Assembly: GCA_024275935.1 (NCBI GenBank)
Contig: JAJRYF010000068.1
Location: forward strand, 1-32,662
DNA: 32,662 bases
Reading direction: 5' to 3'
From: Gammaproteobacteria bacterium
GTDB lineage: Bacteria; Pseudomonadota; Gammaproteobacteria; Xanthomonadales; SZUA-36
Shown: positions 22,490 to 30,537 of the stretch, piece by piece
Layout of the letters: each line of letters opens with the position of its first letter
Numbering within the stretch: position 1 is the stretch's first letter
Program-made: the position numbers and the translations under genes
The notes under the pieces: generated by a model
The model's input: the letters and a program-made list of their open reading frames with translations, nothing else
Database searches by the model: none
Told to the model about the DNA's origin: nothing

Positions 22490-23458
22490 TCATCTTACAG
22501 GCTTGTAAAGACCTGGAAATAAGCGCACCGACCGCACCACCCCAACTTCAAACCTGCCCATACCCAGCAAATAACGATTGCTCTTGCCTTTACCTGTATA
22601 CAGGCGATAAATTTCGTCGCTGTCAGCTAAATACTGACCAGCGAGTTCACTTATGTCGATTTTACGCCCCTGCTGCAAAGCCAGCGCCTGGGAGTGATCA
22701 AGCTCTATGCTTGGGAACCCAGCCAAAGCAGCATCAAGCGGCAACAGCAAAGCATCAAGGCTGGTAAAATCGTTTAGCTGTGTTTCTTCCAACAGTGGCT
22801 CAAGAGTATCTATACTGACAGCCTGATCAACACTGAAATCCCCTGCCTTGGTGCGCCGTAATTGCTGCAAATGCGCGCAAGTCCCAAAGTCTTTAGCCAG
22901 GTCTTCTGCCAGCACCCGGATATAGGTTCCCTTAGAGCAACTAACCTCAAAGCTTAAATCCGGGCTCTGCCAGCTTACTAGTTGCAACTTATGCAGCGTA
23001 ATATCTCTAGCTGCTCGCTCTACTTCTATACCCTTTCTCGCCAACTCATACAGCTTTTTGCCATCGCGCTTTAGCGCAGAGTACATATGCGGAACCTGGC
23101 TCTGTGGGCCGGTGAATTTTTCCAAGGTTGCCAGAATATCAGCTTCCTGCAATGCTGGTACTGGCAAGGTTTCGCGCACCTCACCCTCAGTATCCGCGGT
23201 AGTAGTGGCGACTCCAAGACGGGCAGTAGCCAGGTAGGTTTTATCGGCATCCAGCAGAAATGCTGAAACTTTAGTGGCTTCGCCAAAACAAATTGGTAAT
23301 AAACCGGTGGCAAATGGGTCCAGGCTGCCAGTATGCCCGGCCTTTTTTGCCCCAAACAGGCGTTTTACGATTTGTAATGCCCGGTTGGAGCTTATTCCGG
23401 CAGGTTTATCCAGCAGCAGTATACCATTGAGGTTTCTGCCGCTACGACGGCTAGCCAT
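22490..23458 (-). CDS. truB: tRNA pseudouridine(55) synthase
   Basis: 322 residues. TruB makes pseudouridine 55 in the T-loop of tRNAs and also acts as a tRNA chaperone. The catalytic aspartate lies in HTGSLDPFATGLLP; further signatures are NGILLLDKPAGISSNRALQIVKRLF at the N-terminus, VPHMYSALKRDGKKLYELARKG in the middle and the SCSKGTYIRVLAEDLA motif. A PUA-like C-terminal domain follows. The ATG overlaps the rbfA stop (TAATG), so translation is coupled. It is the last gene of the rimP-nusA-infB-rbfA-truB operon, and ompW follows on the other strand where rpsO would be expected. Confidence 0.97.
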   Translation of the reverse strand: MASRRSGRNLNGILLLDKPAGISSNRALQIVKRLFGAKKAGHTGSLDPFATGLLPICFGEATKVSAFLLDADKTYLATARLGVATTTADTEGEVRETLPVPALQEADILATLEKFTGPQSQVPHMYSALKRDGKKLYELARKGIEVERAARDITLHKLQLVSWQSPDLSFEVSCSKGTYIRVLAEDLAKDFGTCAHLQQLRRTKAGDFSVDQAVSIDTLEPLLEETQLNDFTSLDALLLPLDAALAGFPSIELDHSQALALQQGRKIDISELAGQYLADSDEIYRLYTGKGKSNRYLLGMGRFEVGVVRSVRLFPGLYKPVR

Positions 23459-23861
23459 TACTCACTATCACCGTCGCTATCAGCAGCATCGGGATTCCAC
23501 TCAGGGTGCTGACTATCTTGATGTAAGGCTTTGGCAATCAAAGCATCAACAGCACTACCAGTTTCGACTGAAGCATCGTGCAGGAAGCGTATCTCAGGCA
23601 CTGAGCGCATCCGCATTTCCTTGCCCAAACGAGCACGAATAAAGCCGGCTGCCTTATTCAGAGCCTTAATACTGGTTACCGCCTGCTCGGGGTCAAAAAC
23701 AGTCACATATACTCTGGCCATAGAAATATCGCGCGTAACATCAACCTCTGAGACACTAACAAAGCCAACATCAGGATTTCTACCTGCTGCTGAATGATTA
23801 TCGCAATATCACGCCGCAGTTGCGCGGCAACCCTTTCTGAGCGTGTAAATTCCCGAGGCAT
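23458..23861 (-). pseudogene. rbfA: Ribosome-binding factor A, broken by a -1 frameshift
   Basis: RbfA is needed for 16S rRNA 5'-end maturation and cold growth. From the ATG at 23859-23861 (5 bp after infB) the first frame reads MPREFTRSERVAAQLRRDI...IIQQQV, then goes out of phase and stops at 23703-23705. The second frame gives RNPDVGFVSVSEVDVTRDI followed by MARVYVTVFDP and the rest of RbfA to the stop at 23458. One base added near 23781-23782 (GTA GAA AT read as GTx AGA AAT) joins them into a normal ~134-residue RbfA. Starting at the internal ATG (23719-23721) would lose the N-terminal helix and first strands. A sequencing or assembly error is the likeliest cause, because the gene is important and otherwise intact; a real mutation or frameshifting cannot be excluded. 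Confidence 0.85.
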
Positions 23862-23866
23862 CATAA

Positions 23867-26461
23867 TTAATCTTCTGCAGTTGCTGCATCAAGCGTTCTT
23901 TGCACTTCAATCCGCTCGAAGCACTCTATGTTATCACCGGCACGAACATCGTTGTATTGCTTAACGCCAATTCCGCATTCGGTACCAGCCTGAACTTCCT
24001 TGACATCATCTTTATGCCGTCGCAATGACTCAAGCTCACCCTCAAAGATTACTACATTATCACGCAGCACCCTGATTGGATTCGCTTTTCTGACTACACC
24101 TTCGATAACTATACAGCCTGCAATTGGGCCCATTTTGGATGAGCGGAATACATCTTTAACCTCCGCTGTGCCAAGAATTTGTTCTTTAGTTTCCATCCCC
24201 AAAGTACCAATCAAGGCTTGCTTAACATCATCAATGGCATCATAAATTATGCTGTAGTAACGCAGATCCAAACCAGTGTCCTGAATAATCTTGCGGGCTT
24301 TAGCATCAGCACGAACATTAAAACCAACCAAGATGGCCCCGGATGCATGTGCCAAGGTAGCGTCTGATTCGGTAATGCCGCCAACTCCACTGGAAATAAC
24401 ATTTACCGCAATATCATCATTAGACATTTTCACCAGAGAGTCTTTAAGCGCTTCCACACTACCTTGTACATCCGCCTTAACCAGAACATTAACTTCCAGT
24501 TTTTCGCCTTTGCCCATATTATCGAACAAATTCTGCAGTTTAGCTGCCTGCTGGGCTGCTAAACGCTGGTCCCGCTTGGTTTCTGCGCGTTGACTAGCCG
24601 CTTCTTTAGCACGGCGTTCGTTAGCAACCACCAACACCGTATCACCAGCTTCTGGAACACCAGAAAGGCCAAGTACGGCAACCGGTATAGACGGGCCAGC
24701 CGAAGCAACCGCTTTTCCATTTTCATCAAACAGGGCACGCACACGACCAAACTGGGTGCCCGCCAAAATCATAACGCCTTTTTTCAAAGTACCATCTTGT
24801 ACCAAAATAGTTGAAACCGGGCCGCGACCTTTATCCAGGCTAGCCTCAACCACGATACCAGCGGCAGGATTCTCAGGATATGCGATTAATTCCATTAATT
24901 CAGCCTGCAAGTTAATGGCCTCCAGCAAAGCATCAATGCCTTCGCCGGTAATTGCAGAAACTGCAACAAACTGCTCTTCACCACCCCAATCTTCCGGGAC
25001 GACTTCTTCAGCCGAGAGTTCATTTTTGACTCTGTCAAGGTCAGCATTCTCTCGATCAATTTTATTGATCGCAACAATTAACGGCACGCCAGCTGCACGC
25101 GCATGCTGAATTGCCTCTTTAGTTTGTGGCATCACTCCATCATCGGCAGCAACTACCAAAATCACGATATCAGTTGCCTGAGCACCACGCGCCCGCATCG
25201 CGGTAAATGCCGCATGGCCAGGAGTATCAAGGAAGGTAATCACGCCGTTATCTGTGGTTACATGGTATGCGCCAATATGCTGGGTAATTCCGCCAGCCTC
25301 GCCCTCGGTTACTCGAGTTTTGCGAATATAGTCAAGTAAGGAGGTTTTGCCATGATCTACATGGCCCATAATGGTAACAACCGGTGGGCGTACCTTAGCC
25401 TCGCCAATTGCTTCCACTGCATCGCCAAGCATTTCTTTTTCAACATTCTTTTCTTCAACCAGCTTGGCGTTATGCCCCATTTCCTCAACCACCAAAATGG
25501 CTGTATCCTGATCCAGTGATTGATTGATGGTGACCATAGCGCCCATGCCCATCAGCACCTTGATCACTTCAGCGGCTTTAACCGCCATAGCTTTAGCCAG
25601 ATCAGAAACTGTTATTGATTCTGAAATCTCTACATCGTAAATAATCTCTTCAGTAGGCGCCACAAAGCCATGCTCTGTTGGGGCACTAACCGTACCGCGT
25701 CTGGCACCATGTGCTTTACGCGACTTACCTACCCCACCGGCAACATGCAGTTGCTTACGCCCACCATAGGTAGGTTTTTTATTACCGCCCGCTGGTCTTT
25801 CACCCTTAAGTGCACGGCGACGCTCTTCCTTCTCACGATTTTCCCGGGCTTCGCGTTCACGATTCGCAGTTTCTTCACGCGCCACAGATTCCTTGCGAGA
25901 AACTTCTTCAGCTTCCTGACGCTGCGCCTCATCAGCCTGTTGCTGCTGTGATTCGGTACTTAATTCTTCTTCACGCTGCTTTGTTTTGGCCTCTAAAGCT
26001 TCTTTTTCCGCAGTTTCGCGAGCAGTTCTGGCAGCCTCAACTTCACGATTCGCCCGATCTTCGGCTTCACGCTTTTGCCGCGATTCTTCCAGAGATTTAA
26101 GTGCAGCTTCCCGCTCCTCGTTACCAACCTGAGTGCCTTCCATATCTGAGCGTTTTACATAAGTGCGTTTTTTACGCACTTCCACGCTAACAGTTCTGGT
26201 GCTGGCGCGGGGGCCGCTACCGGAAACCTTTAACTCAGAATAGCTTTTTCGTTTAAGAGTTACTTTTCTGGGAGCCCTTACATCGCGTTCCTGTTTGCCA
26301 TGCGATGAGCGCAACCAGGTAAGCAGAGTGCGCTTGCTTTCATTGGAAAGCTCATCTTTAGCACCAGCCGCAGGAATTCCTGCCTGCTCTAGCTGCTCCA
26401 ACAATTTTTCTGTGCTCACACCAAGAACTTCGGCAAGTTGAGCTACTGTAATTTGTGACAT
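23867..26461 (-). CDS. infB: Translation initiation factor IF-2
   Basis: 864 residues. IF-2 is the GTPase that positions fMet-tRNA on the 30S subunit and promotes subunit joining. Parts: N-terminal IF2 motif ([25 protein letters not shown]), a long charged and repetitive linker (~95-280, Lys/Glu/Arg-rich), G-domain with [11 protein letters not shown] (G1), DTPGHAAF (G3) and NKID (G4) near residues 370-480, then the beta-barrel domains II and IV with a normal C-terminus ([12 protein letters not shown]). The ATG lies 34 bp after the nusA stop, and rbfA begins 5 bp after this stop; all belong to the rimP-nusA-infB operon. Confidence 0.97.
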   Translation of the reverse strand: MSQITVAQLAEVLGVSTEKLLEQLEQAGIPAAGAKDELSNESKRTLLTWLRSSHGKQERDVRAPRKVTLKRKSYSELKVSGSGPRASTRTVSVEVRKKRTYVKRSDMEGTQVGNEEREAALKSLEESRQKREAEDRANREVEAARTARETAEKEALEAKTKQREEELSTESQQQQADEAQRQEAEEVSRKESVAREETANREREARENREKEERRRALKGERPAGGNKKPTYGGRKQLHVAGGVGKSRKAHGARRGTVSAPTEHGFVAPTEEIIYDVEISESITVSDLAKAMAVKAAEVIKVLMGMGAMVTINQSLDQDTAILVVEEMGHNAKLVEEKNVEKEMLGDAVEAIGEAKVRPPVVTIMGHVDHGKTSLLDYIRKTRVTEGEAGGITQHIGAYHVTTDNGVITFLDTPGHAAFTAMRARGAQATDIVILVVAADDGVMPQTKEAIQHARAAGVPLIVAINKIDRENADLDRVKNELSAEEVVPEDWGGEEQFVAVSAITGEGIDALLEAINLQAELMELIAYPENPAAGIVVEASLDKGRGPVSTILVQDGTLKKGVMILAGTQFGRVRALFDENGKAVASAGPSIPVAVLGLSGVPEAGDTVLVVANERRAKEAASQRAETKRDQRLAAQQAAKLQNLFDNMGKGEKLEVNVLVKADVQGSVEALKDSLVKMSNDDIAVNVISSGVGGITESDATLAHASGAILVGFNVRADAKARKIIQDTGLDLRYYSIIYDAIDDVKQALIGTLGMETKEQILGTAEVKDVFRSSKMGPIAGCIVIEGVVRKANPIRVLRDNVVIFEGELESLRRHKDDVKEVQAGTECGIGVKQYNDVRAGDNIECFERIEVQRTLDAATAED

Positions 26462-26495
26462 TTTTTTCTCCGGCTCTGCTATTTAGCAGGCTCAA

Positions 26496-27989
26496 TCAAG
26501 CTTCTTCTTCGAACCAGGGGGCGCGTGCCAACATAATTAATTTGGCCGCATCTTCTGCATCTAGCCCTTTAACATCCTCAAGTTCATCAGTGGCACACTC
26601 GGCCAAATCTTCCTGGGTACGAACCCCAATTTCAGCTAAGCGGAAAGCCACCGCCTGGGTCATACCTTCAAGCTTGAGCAAATCTTCAGATGGCTGGTTA
26701 TCGTCCAGAGTTTCTTCCTGAGCAATTAACTGCGTCAACAACGCATCGCGAGCCCTACCGCGCAATTCAGCTACGATATCTTCATCAAACTCGTCAATTG
26801 CCAGCAACTCAGATTCTGGTACATATGCAATTTCTTCAACATTGGTAAAACCTTCCTGTACCAAAATTGTAGCTACATCTTCATCTACATCTAGTTTGTC
26901 AACAAAACCCTGTAAAGTTTCTTTAGCTTCATCTGCGCCTTTTGATTCGGCTTCTTCCAAAGTCATAACATTCAACTGCCAGCCGGTAAGCTCGGCAGCA
27001 AGGCGGATATTTTGCCCACCCCGACCAATAGCCTGTGGCAGGTTTTCTTCTTCTACGGCAACTTGCATTATGTGATTGTCCTCATCAACAACAATAGAAG
27101 CGACTTCCGCTGGCGCCATCGCGTTAATCACATACTGTGCCGGGTTATCGTCCCAAAGGATAATATCTATGCGCTCACCCGCCAGCTCATTAGATACAGC
27201 CTGTACCCGTGAACCACGCATTCCCACACAGGCACCAATGGGGTCAGTACGCCGATCTTCAGCCCGCACCGCAATTTTTGCGCGCCTGCCAGGATCGCGT
27301 GATGCGCCCATAATAGAAATTAATTCTTGGTCTATCTCTGGAACTTCTAACTCAAATAATTTAATTAGAAACTCAGTATTTACCCGACTAACAAATAGCT
27401 GCGGGCCGCGAACTTCGCTTTTAATTTCGAATAGATGTCCACGCAAACGGTCGCCGGAACGAACCGACTCACCAGGCACCATGCAGCGGCTGGGTATATA
27501 TGCCTCAGCATTACCTCCTAAATCCAGATACACACTACCGCGCTCTACCCGCTTAACAATTCCGTTTACCAGCTCACCCATGCGATCTTCAAATTGCTCA
27601 ACCACCTGAGCTCTAGCTGCTTCACGCATGCGCTGCACAATTACCTGCTTAGCCGCCTGAGCTGCTATTCGCCCGAACTCTACTGAATCCATTGGCTCTT
27701 CAAGATAGCCTTCAATTTCTATATCGGCATCGTACTCGCGTGCATCAGTCAGCCTGATTTGGCGATCAGGAAACTCAAGCTCCTCATCATCTTCAATCAC
27801 CTGCCAACGACGGAAAGTATCATAATCGCCAGTTTCGCGATCTATAACTACCCGCGCTTCAATATCTTCTTTATGGCGTTTTTGGGTTGCCGTAGCCAGC
27901 GCCTGCTCAACGGCGTCAAATATGACTTCCTTACTCAAGCCTTTTTCATTGGCGGCTGCATCTGCAACTAAAAGAATTTCTTTGGACAT
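26496..27989 (-). CDS. nusA: Transcription termination/antitermination protein NusA
   Basis: 497 residues, the usual gammaproteobacterial size with two C-terminal acidic repeats. NusA binds RNA polymerase and regulates pausing, termination and antitermination. Order: N-terminal RNAP-binding domain, S1 domain (VNGIVKRVERGSVYLDLGGNAEAYIP), KH1/KH2 (DPIGACVGMRGSRVQAVSNELAGERIDI and NLPQAIGRGGQNIRLAAELTG), then two helix-hairpin acidic repeats near residues 365-420 and 440-490 (LKLEGMTQAVAFRLAEIGVRTQEDLA). It lies 23 bp after the rimP stop and precedes infB in the operon. Confidence 0.97.
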   Translation of the reverse strand: MSKEILLVADAAANEKGLSKEVIFDAVEQALATATQKRHKEDIEARVVIDRETGDYDTFRRWQVIEDDEELEFPDRQIRLTDAREYDADIEIEGYLEEPMDSVEFGRIAAQAAKQVIVQRMREAARAQVVEQFEDRMGELVNGIVKRVERGSVYLDLGGNAEAYIPSRCMVPGESVRSGDRLRGHLFEIKSEVRGPQLFVSRVNTEFLIKLFELEVPEIDQELISIMGASRDPGRRAKIAVRAEDRRTDPIGACVGMRGSRVQAVSNELAGERIDIILWDDNPAQYVINAMAPAEVASIVVDEDNHIMQVAVEEENLPQAIGRGGQNIRLAAELTGWQLNVMTLEEAESKGADEAKETLQGFVDKLDVDEDVATILVQEGFTNVEEIAYVPESELLAIDEFDEDIVAELRGRARDALLTQLIAQEETLDDNQPSEDLLKLEGMTQAVAFRLAEIGVRTQEDLAECATDELEDVKGLDAEDAAKLIMLARAPWFEEEA

Positions 27990-28012
27990 TTTCCGATACT
28001 CCGTTCTCGGTG

Positions 28013-28498
28013 TTAGCTTTTTTGAGTATTTGCCTGACGCAAAATCTCATCAAAATCTGGTTCGATACGCGCTTTAGCGATATCGCTGTAATTAATCGTA
28101 ACTGTGTTGCCCTTATATAAGAGCTGAATTTCATTTTCATCTGCCGCCGTCAAATCGGCAACATACTTGCGCCTGCCTGCCACCGGGGCGAACAGCTTGA
28201 TTCTAACTTTCTCACCCACAAATTCCTGGAACTGCGCCGGATTAAACAACGGCCTATCCAGGCCTGGAGATGAAACCTCAAGCCGATACTCACCCCGAAT
28301 AGGGTCTTCCACATCCAAAGTCGCGGCTAATTCCCGGCTAACCCTGGCACAAGCCTGAATCGGCACCCCATCAGCGTGGTCGATATACACCCGCAACAGC
28401 CTGCAACCAGGCTCGGTAGCCATTTCCAGGCCCACAAACTCATACCCCAGCTCTTCAACCAGAGGACTAAGCATTGCTGACAAACGCGCATTCGACAT
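28013..28498 (-). CDS. rimP: Ribosome maturation factor RimP
   Basis: 161 residues from the ATG at 28496-28498 (start MSNARLSAMLSPLVEELGYEFVGLEM). A longer reading from 28528 would begin inside the terminator hairpin and is rejected. RimP helps early 30S assembly. Family features: CRLLRVYIDHADGVPIQACARVSRELAATLDVEDPIRGEYRLEVSSPGLDRPLF and GRRKYVADL in the C-terminal SH3-like domain. It is the first gene of the rimP-nusA-infB-rbfA-truB operon and lies about 30 nt after the leader terminator. No tRNA precedes it, unlike the metY gene found there in E. coli. Confidence 0.95.
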   Translation of the reverse strand: MSNARLSAMLSPLVEELGYEFVGLEMATEPGCRLLRVYIDHADGVPIQACARVSRELAATLDVEDPIRGEYRLEVSSPGLDRPLFNPAQFQEFVGEKVRIKLFAPVAGRRKYVADLTAADENEIQLLYKGNTVTINYSDIAKARIEPDFDEILRQANTQKS

Positions 28499-28526
28499 AT
28501 TTAACCAACACCAAAAGTAAACAGAC

Positions 28527-28748
28527 ACAAAAAAAGGGCAAACTGCCCCTGAACATCAGCCGCAAACACACCAGCTGTAACACTCCAGCGCTTTCACGCT
28601 GGCGACTAGAAGGGGTTAATATTTCATTTCAAGTCGCTCATGAGCCGAATAAATCCTTATTCAGGGATCAAAATTAATGGAGATGCTCTCCTAACTGGAT
28701 CATTATAAACGAAACCGGCTACTCCGAGCAAAGGTTACTTTCCACAAT
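28527..28748 (-). ncRNA. Structured leader or small RNA upstream of rimP
   Basis: From a promoter near 28755-28783 a transcript of about 220 nt would contain, in order: GGAGA-gca-TCTCC, CTGAATAA-ggat-TTATTCGG, CCAGCG-tgaaag-CGCTGG, and an intrinsic terminator AGGGGCA-gtt-TGCCCTT with a T-run (28530-28550). A CCCCT (28611-28616 region) could pair with the AGGGG of the terminator and act as antiterminator. No open frame of note is inside. It could be an attenuated leader of the rimP-nusA operon or a separate small RNA. Structure is visible; function is inferred. Confidence 0.5.
28530..28550 (-). terminator. Intrinsic terminator before rimP (candidate attenuator)
   Basis: AGGGGCA / TGCCCTT with a 3-nt loop gives a 7-bp stem including one G-U pair, followed by a T-rich run on the minus strand. 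It lies about 32 nt upstream of the rimP start. Confidence 0.75.
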
Positions 28749-28754
28749 TCGCAT

Positions 28755-28783
28755 ATAATAAACACGACCTCAGTGTATGCCAT
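28755..28783 (-). promoter_or_regulatory. Candidate promoter of the rimP-nusA operon
   Basis: ATGGCA (28778-28783), a 17-nt spacer and TATTAT (28755-28760) on the minus strand. The two hexamers match consensus in 4 and 5 of 6 positions. An 18-bp inverted repeat ATTGTAT-gtca-ATACAAT (28806-28823) lies upstream and could bind a regulator. Confidence 0.4.
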
Positions 28784-29159
28784 TGATTTCGCAATGCAAT
28801 TTGTGATTGTATGTCAATACAATTCCAACACACCTTTGCTAGACCAGGAAGTCCAGCCTATAATCCTAAACTAAGCCTTTCTCGCTCTTGAGGACTAATA
28901 TCTGGAAGCCAGTCGAAATTTGTCAGTAAAGAGGCGAGTATTATTAAACGCTGAGACCTTACAGCCTGAACACTGGCCGGTACATAGTGCCCTTAACGCC
29001 TTTTATCGACTCTATGCTGCCCAGGAACCTGACTTTCAGAACTTACGCGGGAATTAACGGTATGAGGCCTTGATGGGACTTTGAGTGCTGAACCGGCAAG
29101 ATTGCCATTTTGCGCGTTACGGCCATAAAAATCAGAAATCGAGTTTAGGCGGGATGAGC
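28784..29159. other. Region without a clear gene between the rimP promoter and the AraC-type gene
   Basis: No complete open frame with a ribosome-binding site was found. One plus-strand frame from 28899 to 29055 reads YLEASRNLSVKRR...NAETLQPEHWPVHSALNAFYRLYAAQEPDFQ before a stop, and appears to continue in other frames with stops. It looks protein-like but I cannot assign a family; it may be a decayed gene. Confidence 0.3.
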
Positions 29160-30158
29160 TCATAACGACAAACCATGAACCCGCGCCTCAGTCGGTGACA
29201 TACCAGTCCAACCACGATACGCCCGCGAAAAAGAACTTTGCTCGGAAAACCCTAATAAGTAAGAAATCTCCGTAAGTGTTAATGCGTTATCTCTTATGTA
29301 GCTAATGGCTAGCTCATGCCGGTAATCGGAAAGCAGTTCGCGGAATGTTGTTCCTTCAGCATCAAGTCGGCGGCTAAATGTGCGGGCTGAGATATGCAGT
29401 TGCTTGGCGATGGATTCAGCAGAAATATCACCTATCTCTAATAATTCTGCAATGGCTAGCTTTGCCTGACTAATGATGTCATTTTTGTCACGAAATGCGA
29501 GATAACGGGTAATTACTTCATCATGTATGGTCGAGAGTTCAGGGTGTGCCAGCGTTGCTCGTTTATCCATTAAGCCCATTGGAATAATTACGGCGTTAAA
29601 CTTAGCCCCAAATTCCAGTGGGCATTTGAAGTGCTCTTCGAATGGCTCAATATCTTCTGGCATATCTTCTATAAAGCTGACCTTTTCTGGGGCAAATTCC
29701 TGCCCAAGAATTAATCTACACAAGTGCATAAAAAGACCCATAGATAGGTGTAAATGCCACAGACTACTCTGCACTTTCTTCGGCCTGGTGAAATCAACTA
29801 CTATATTTGGCGTATTTTCTTTAACTTTAAGAAAGTGGGTATCTGAGACAACTTGCGAGTAGCGTAAAAATTTCTGTAGTGCAGTTGAGAGGCTACTACT
29901 GGTAAGCCAGGAATACCCGAGCGCGCCAAAGTGCGACGGGTGGTAGCGGACGGTGGCGCGTAAACCGAAAGCCGGATCATCACACGCTTGAGCCGCTAGA
30001 TCAATCAGGCGCAAAAATGACTCACGAGTTACTCTTTTCTTTGTGTCAAAGCGAACTTTTGGATCAATACCAGCCTCTAAAAAAATCGGGTGCGGATCAA
30101 TGGATCTAGATTGGACTAGCTCCCAAATATAGTCCGTAGTTGGTGCATATACGCTCAT
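29160..30158 (-). CDS. AraC-family transcriptional regulator
   Basis: 332 residues. The C-terminal ~100 residues hold the paired helix-turn-helix of AraC proteins: DISAESIAKQLHISARTFSRRLDAEGTTF and the second helix pair LTEISYLLGFSEQSSFSRAYRGWTGMSPTEAR. The first ~210 residues match the AraC N-terminal type that accompanies this HTH (LIDLAAQACDDPAFGLRATVRYHPSHFGALGYSWLTSSSLSTALQKFLRYSQVV...), probably binding a small effector. It is transcribed divergently from the small ORF at 30286 across 127 bp, a natural place for autoregulation or target control. The effector and targets are unknown. Confidence 0.93.
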   Translation of the reverse strand: MSVYAPTTDYIWELVQSRSIDPHPIFLEAGIDPKVRFDTKKRVTRESFLRLIDLAAQACDDPAFGLRATVRYHPSHFGALGYSWLTSSSLSTALQKFLRYSQVVSDTHFLKVKENTPNIVVDFTRPKKVQSSLWHLHLSMGLFMHLCRLILGQEFAPEKVSFIEDMPEDIEPFEEHFKCPLEFGAKFNAVIIPMGLMDKRATLAHPELSTIHDEVITRYLAFRDKNDIISQAKLAIAELLEIGDISAESIAKQLHISARTFSRRLDAEGTTFRELLSDYRHELAISYIRDNALTLTEISYLLGFSEQSSFSRAYRGWTGMSPTEARVHGLSL

Positions 30159-30285
30159 TAATAATACTCCCTTATTTTTTCGGCTTAAGCGGCCGATTGT
30201 GACAAGCGATTGGCGGATTAAGTCAAGTCATCCAGAAGCATACGGCATATCCTAGATCAAATCTATATTAAGGTTACTGAAAACC

Positions 30286-30477
30286 ATGCCTAATTTAAAT
30301 AAAGCGCTTCTAGAGGAAGCCAAATTCTGGGAAGGATTAATAGAATCTGCAAGACTCACCGAAACAGAAGAAGTTCTTCAGCGAATGGAGGCTGCCAAAC
30401 AGTTGGTGCTAACTAAATTATCCCAAAATGCCTTAGAAGAAACGGATAAACCAAAGCCTAATTCATCGATAAACTAA
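30286..30477 (+). CDS. Small hypothetical protein
   Basis: 63 residues, helical and charged (ALLEEAKFWEGLIESARLTETEEVLQRMEAAKQLVLTKL), with no signal peptide or membrane segment. AAGG lies about 12 nt upstream of the ATG, rather far for a strong site. It is divergent from the AraC-type regulator and convergent with the secreted protein gene. I do not recognise it; coding is plausible because of its frame length, composition and position. Confidence 0.45.
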   Translation: MPNLNKALLEEAKFWEGLIESARLTETEEVLQRMEAAKQLVLTKLSQNALEETDKPKPNSSIN

Positions 30478-30537
30478 CAAGCACTTTTCCTGATGTTAAA
30501 TGTGTAGTGGCAGAGTTAATTACCCTGCCTAACTAAC

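Noticed and set aside
23867-28498. Many plus-strand open frames opposite infB and nusA
   Set aside because: They are complementary-strand shadows of strongly conserved genes, without ribosome-binding sites or recognisable protein features.
28499-28528. Upstream start for rimP
   Set aside because: It lies at the terminator T-run; family members start like MSNARLSAMLSPLVEELG.
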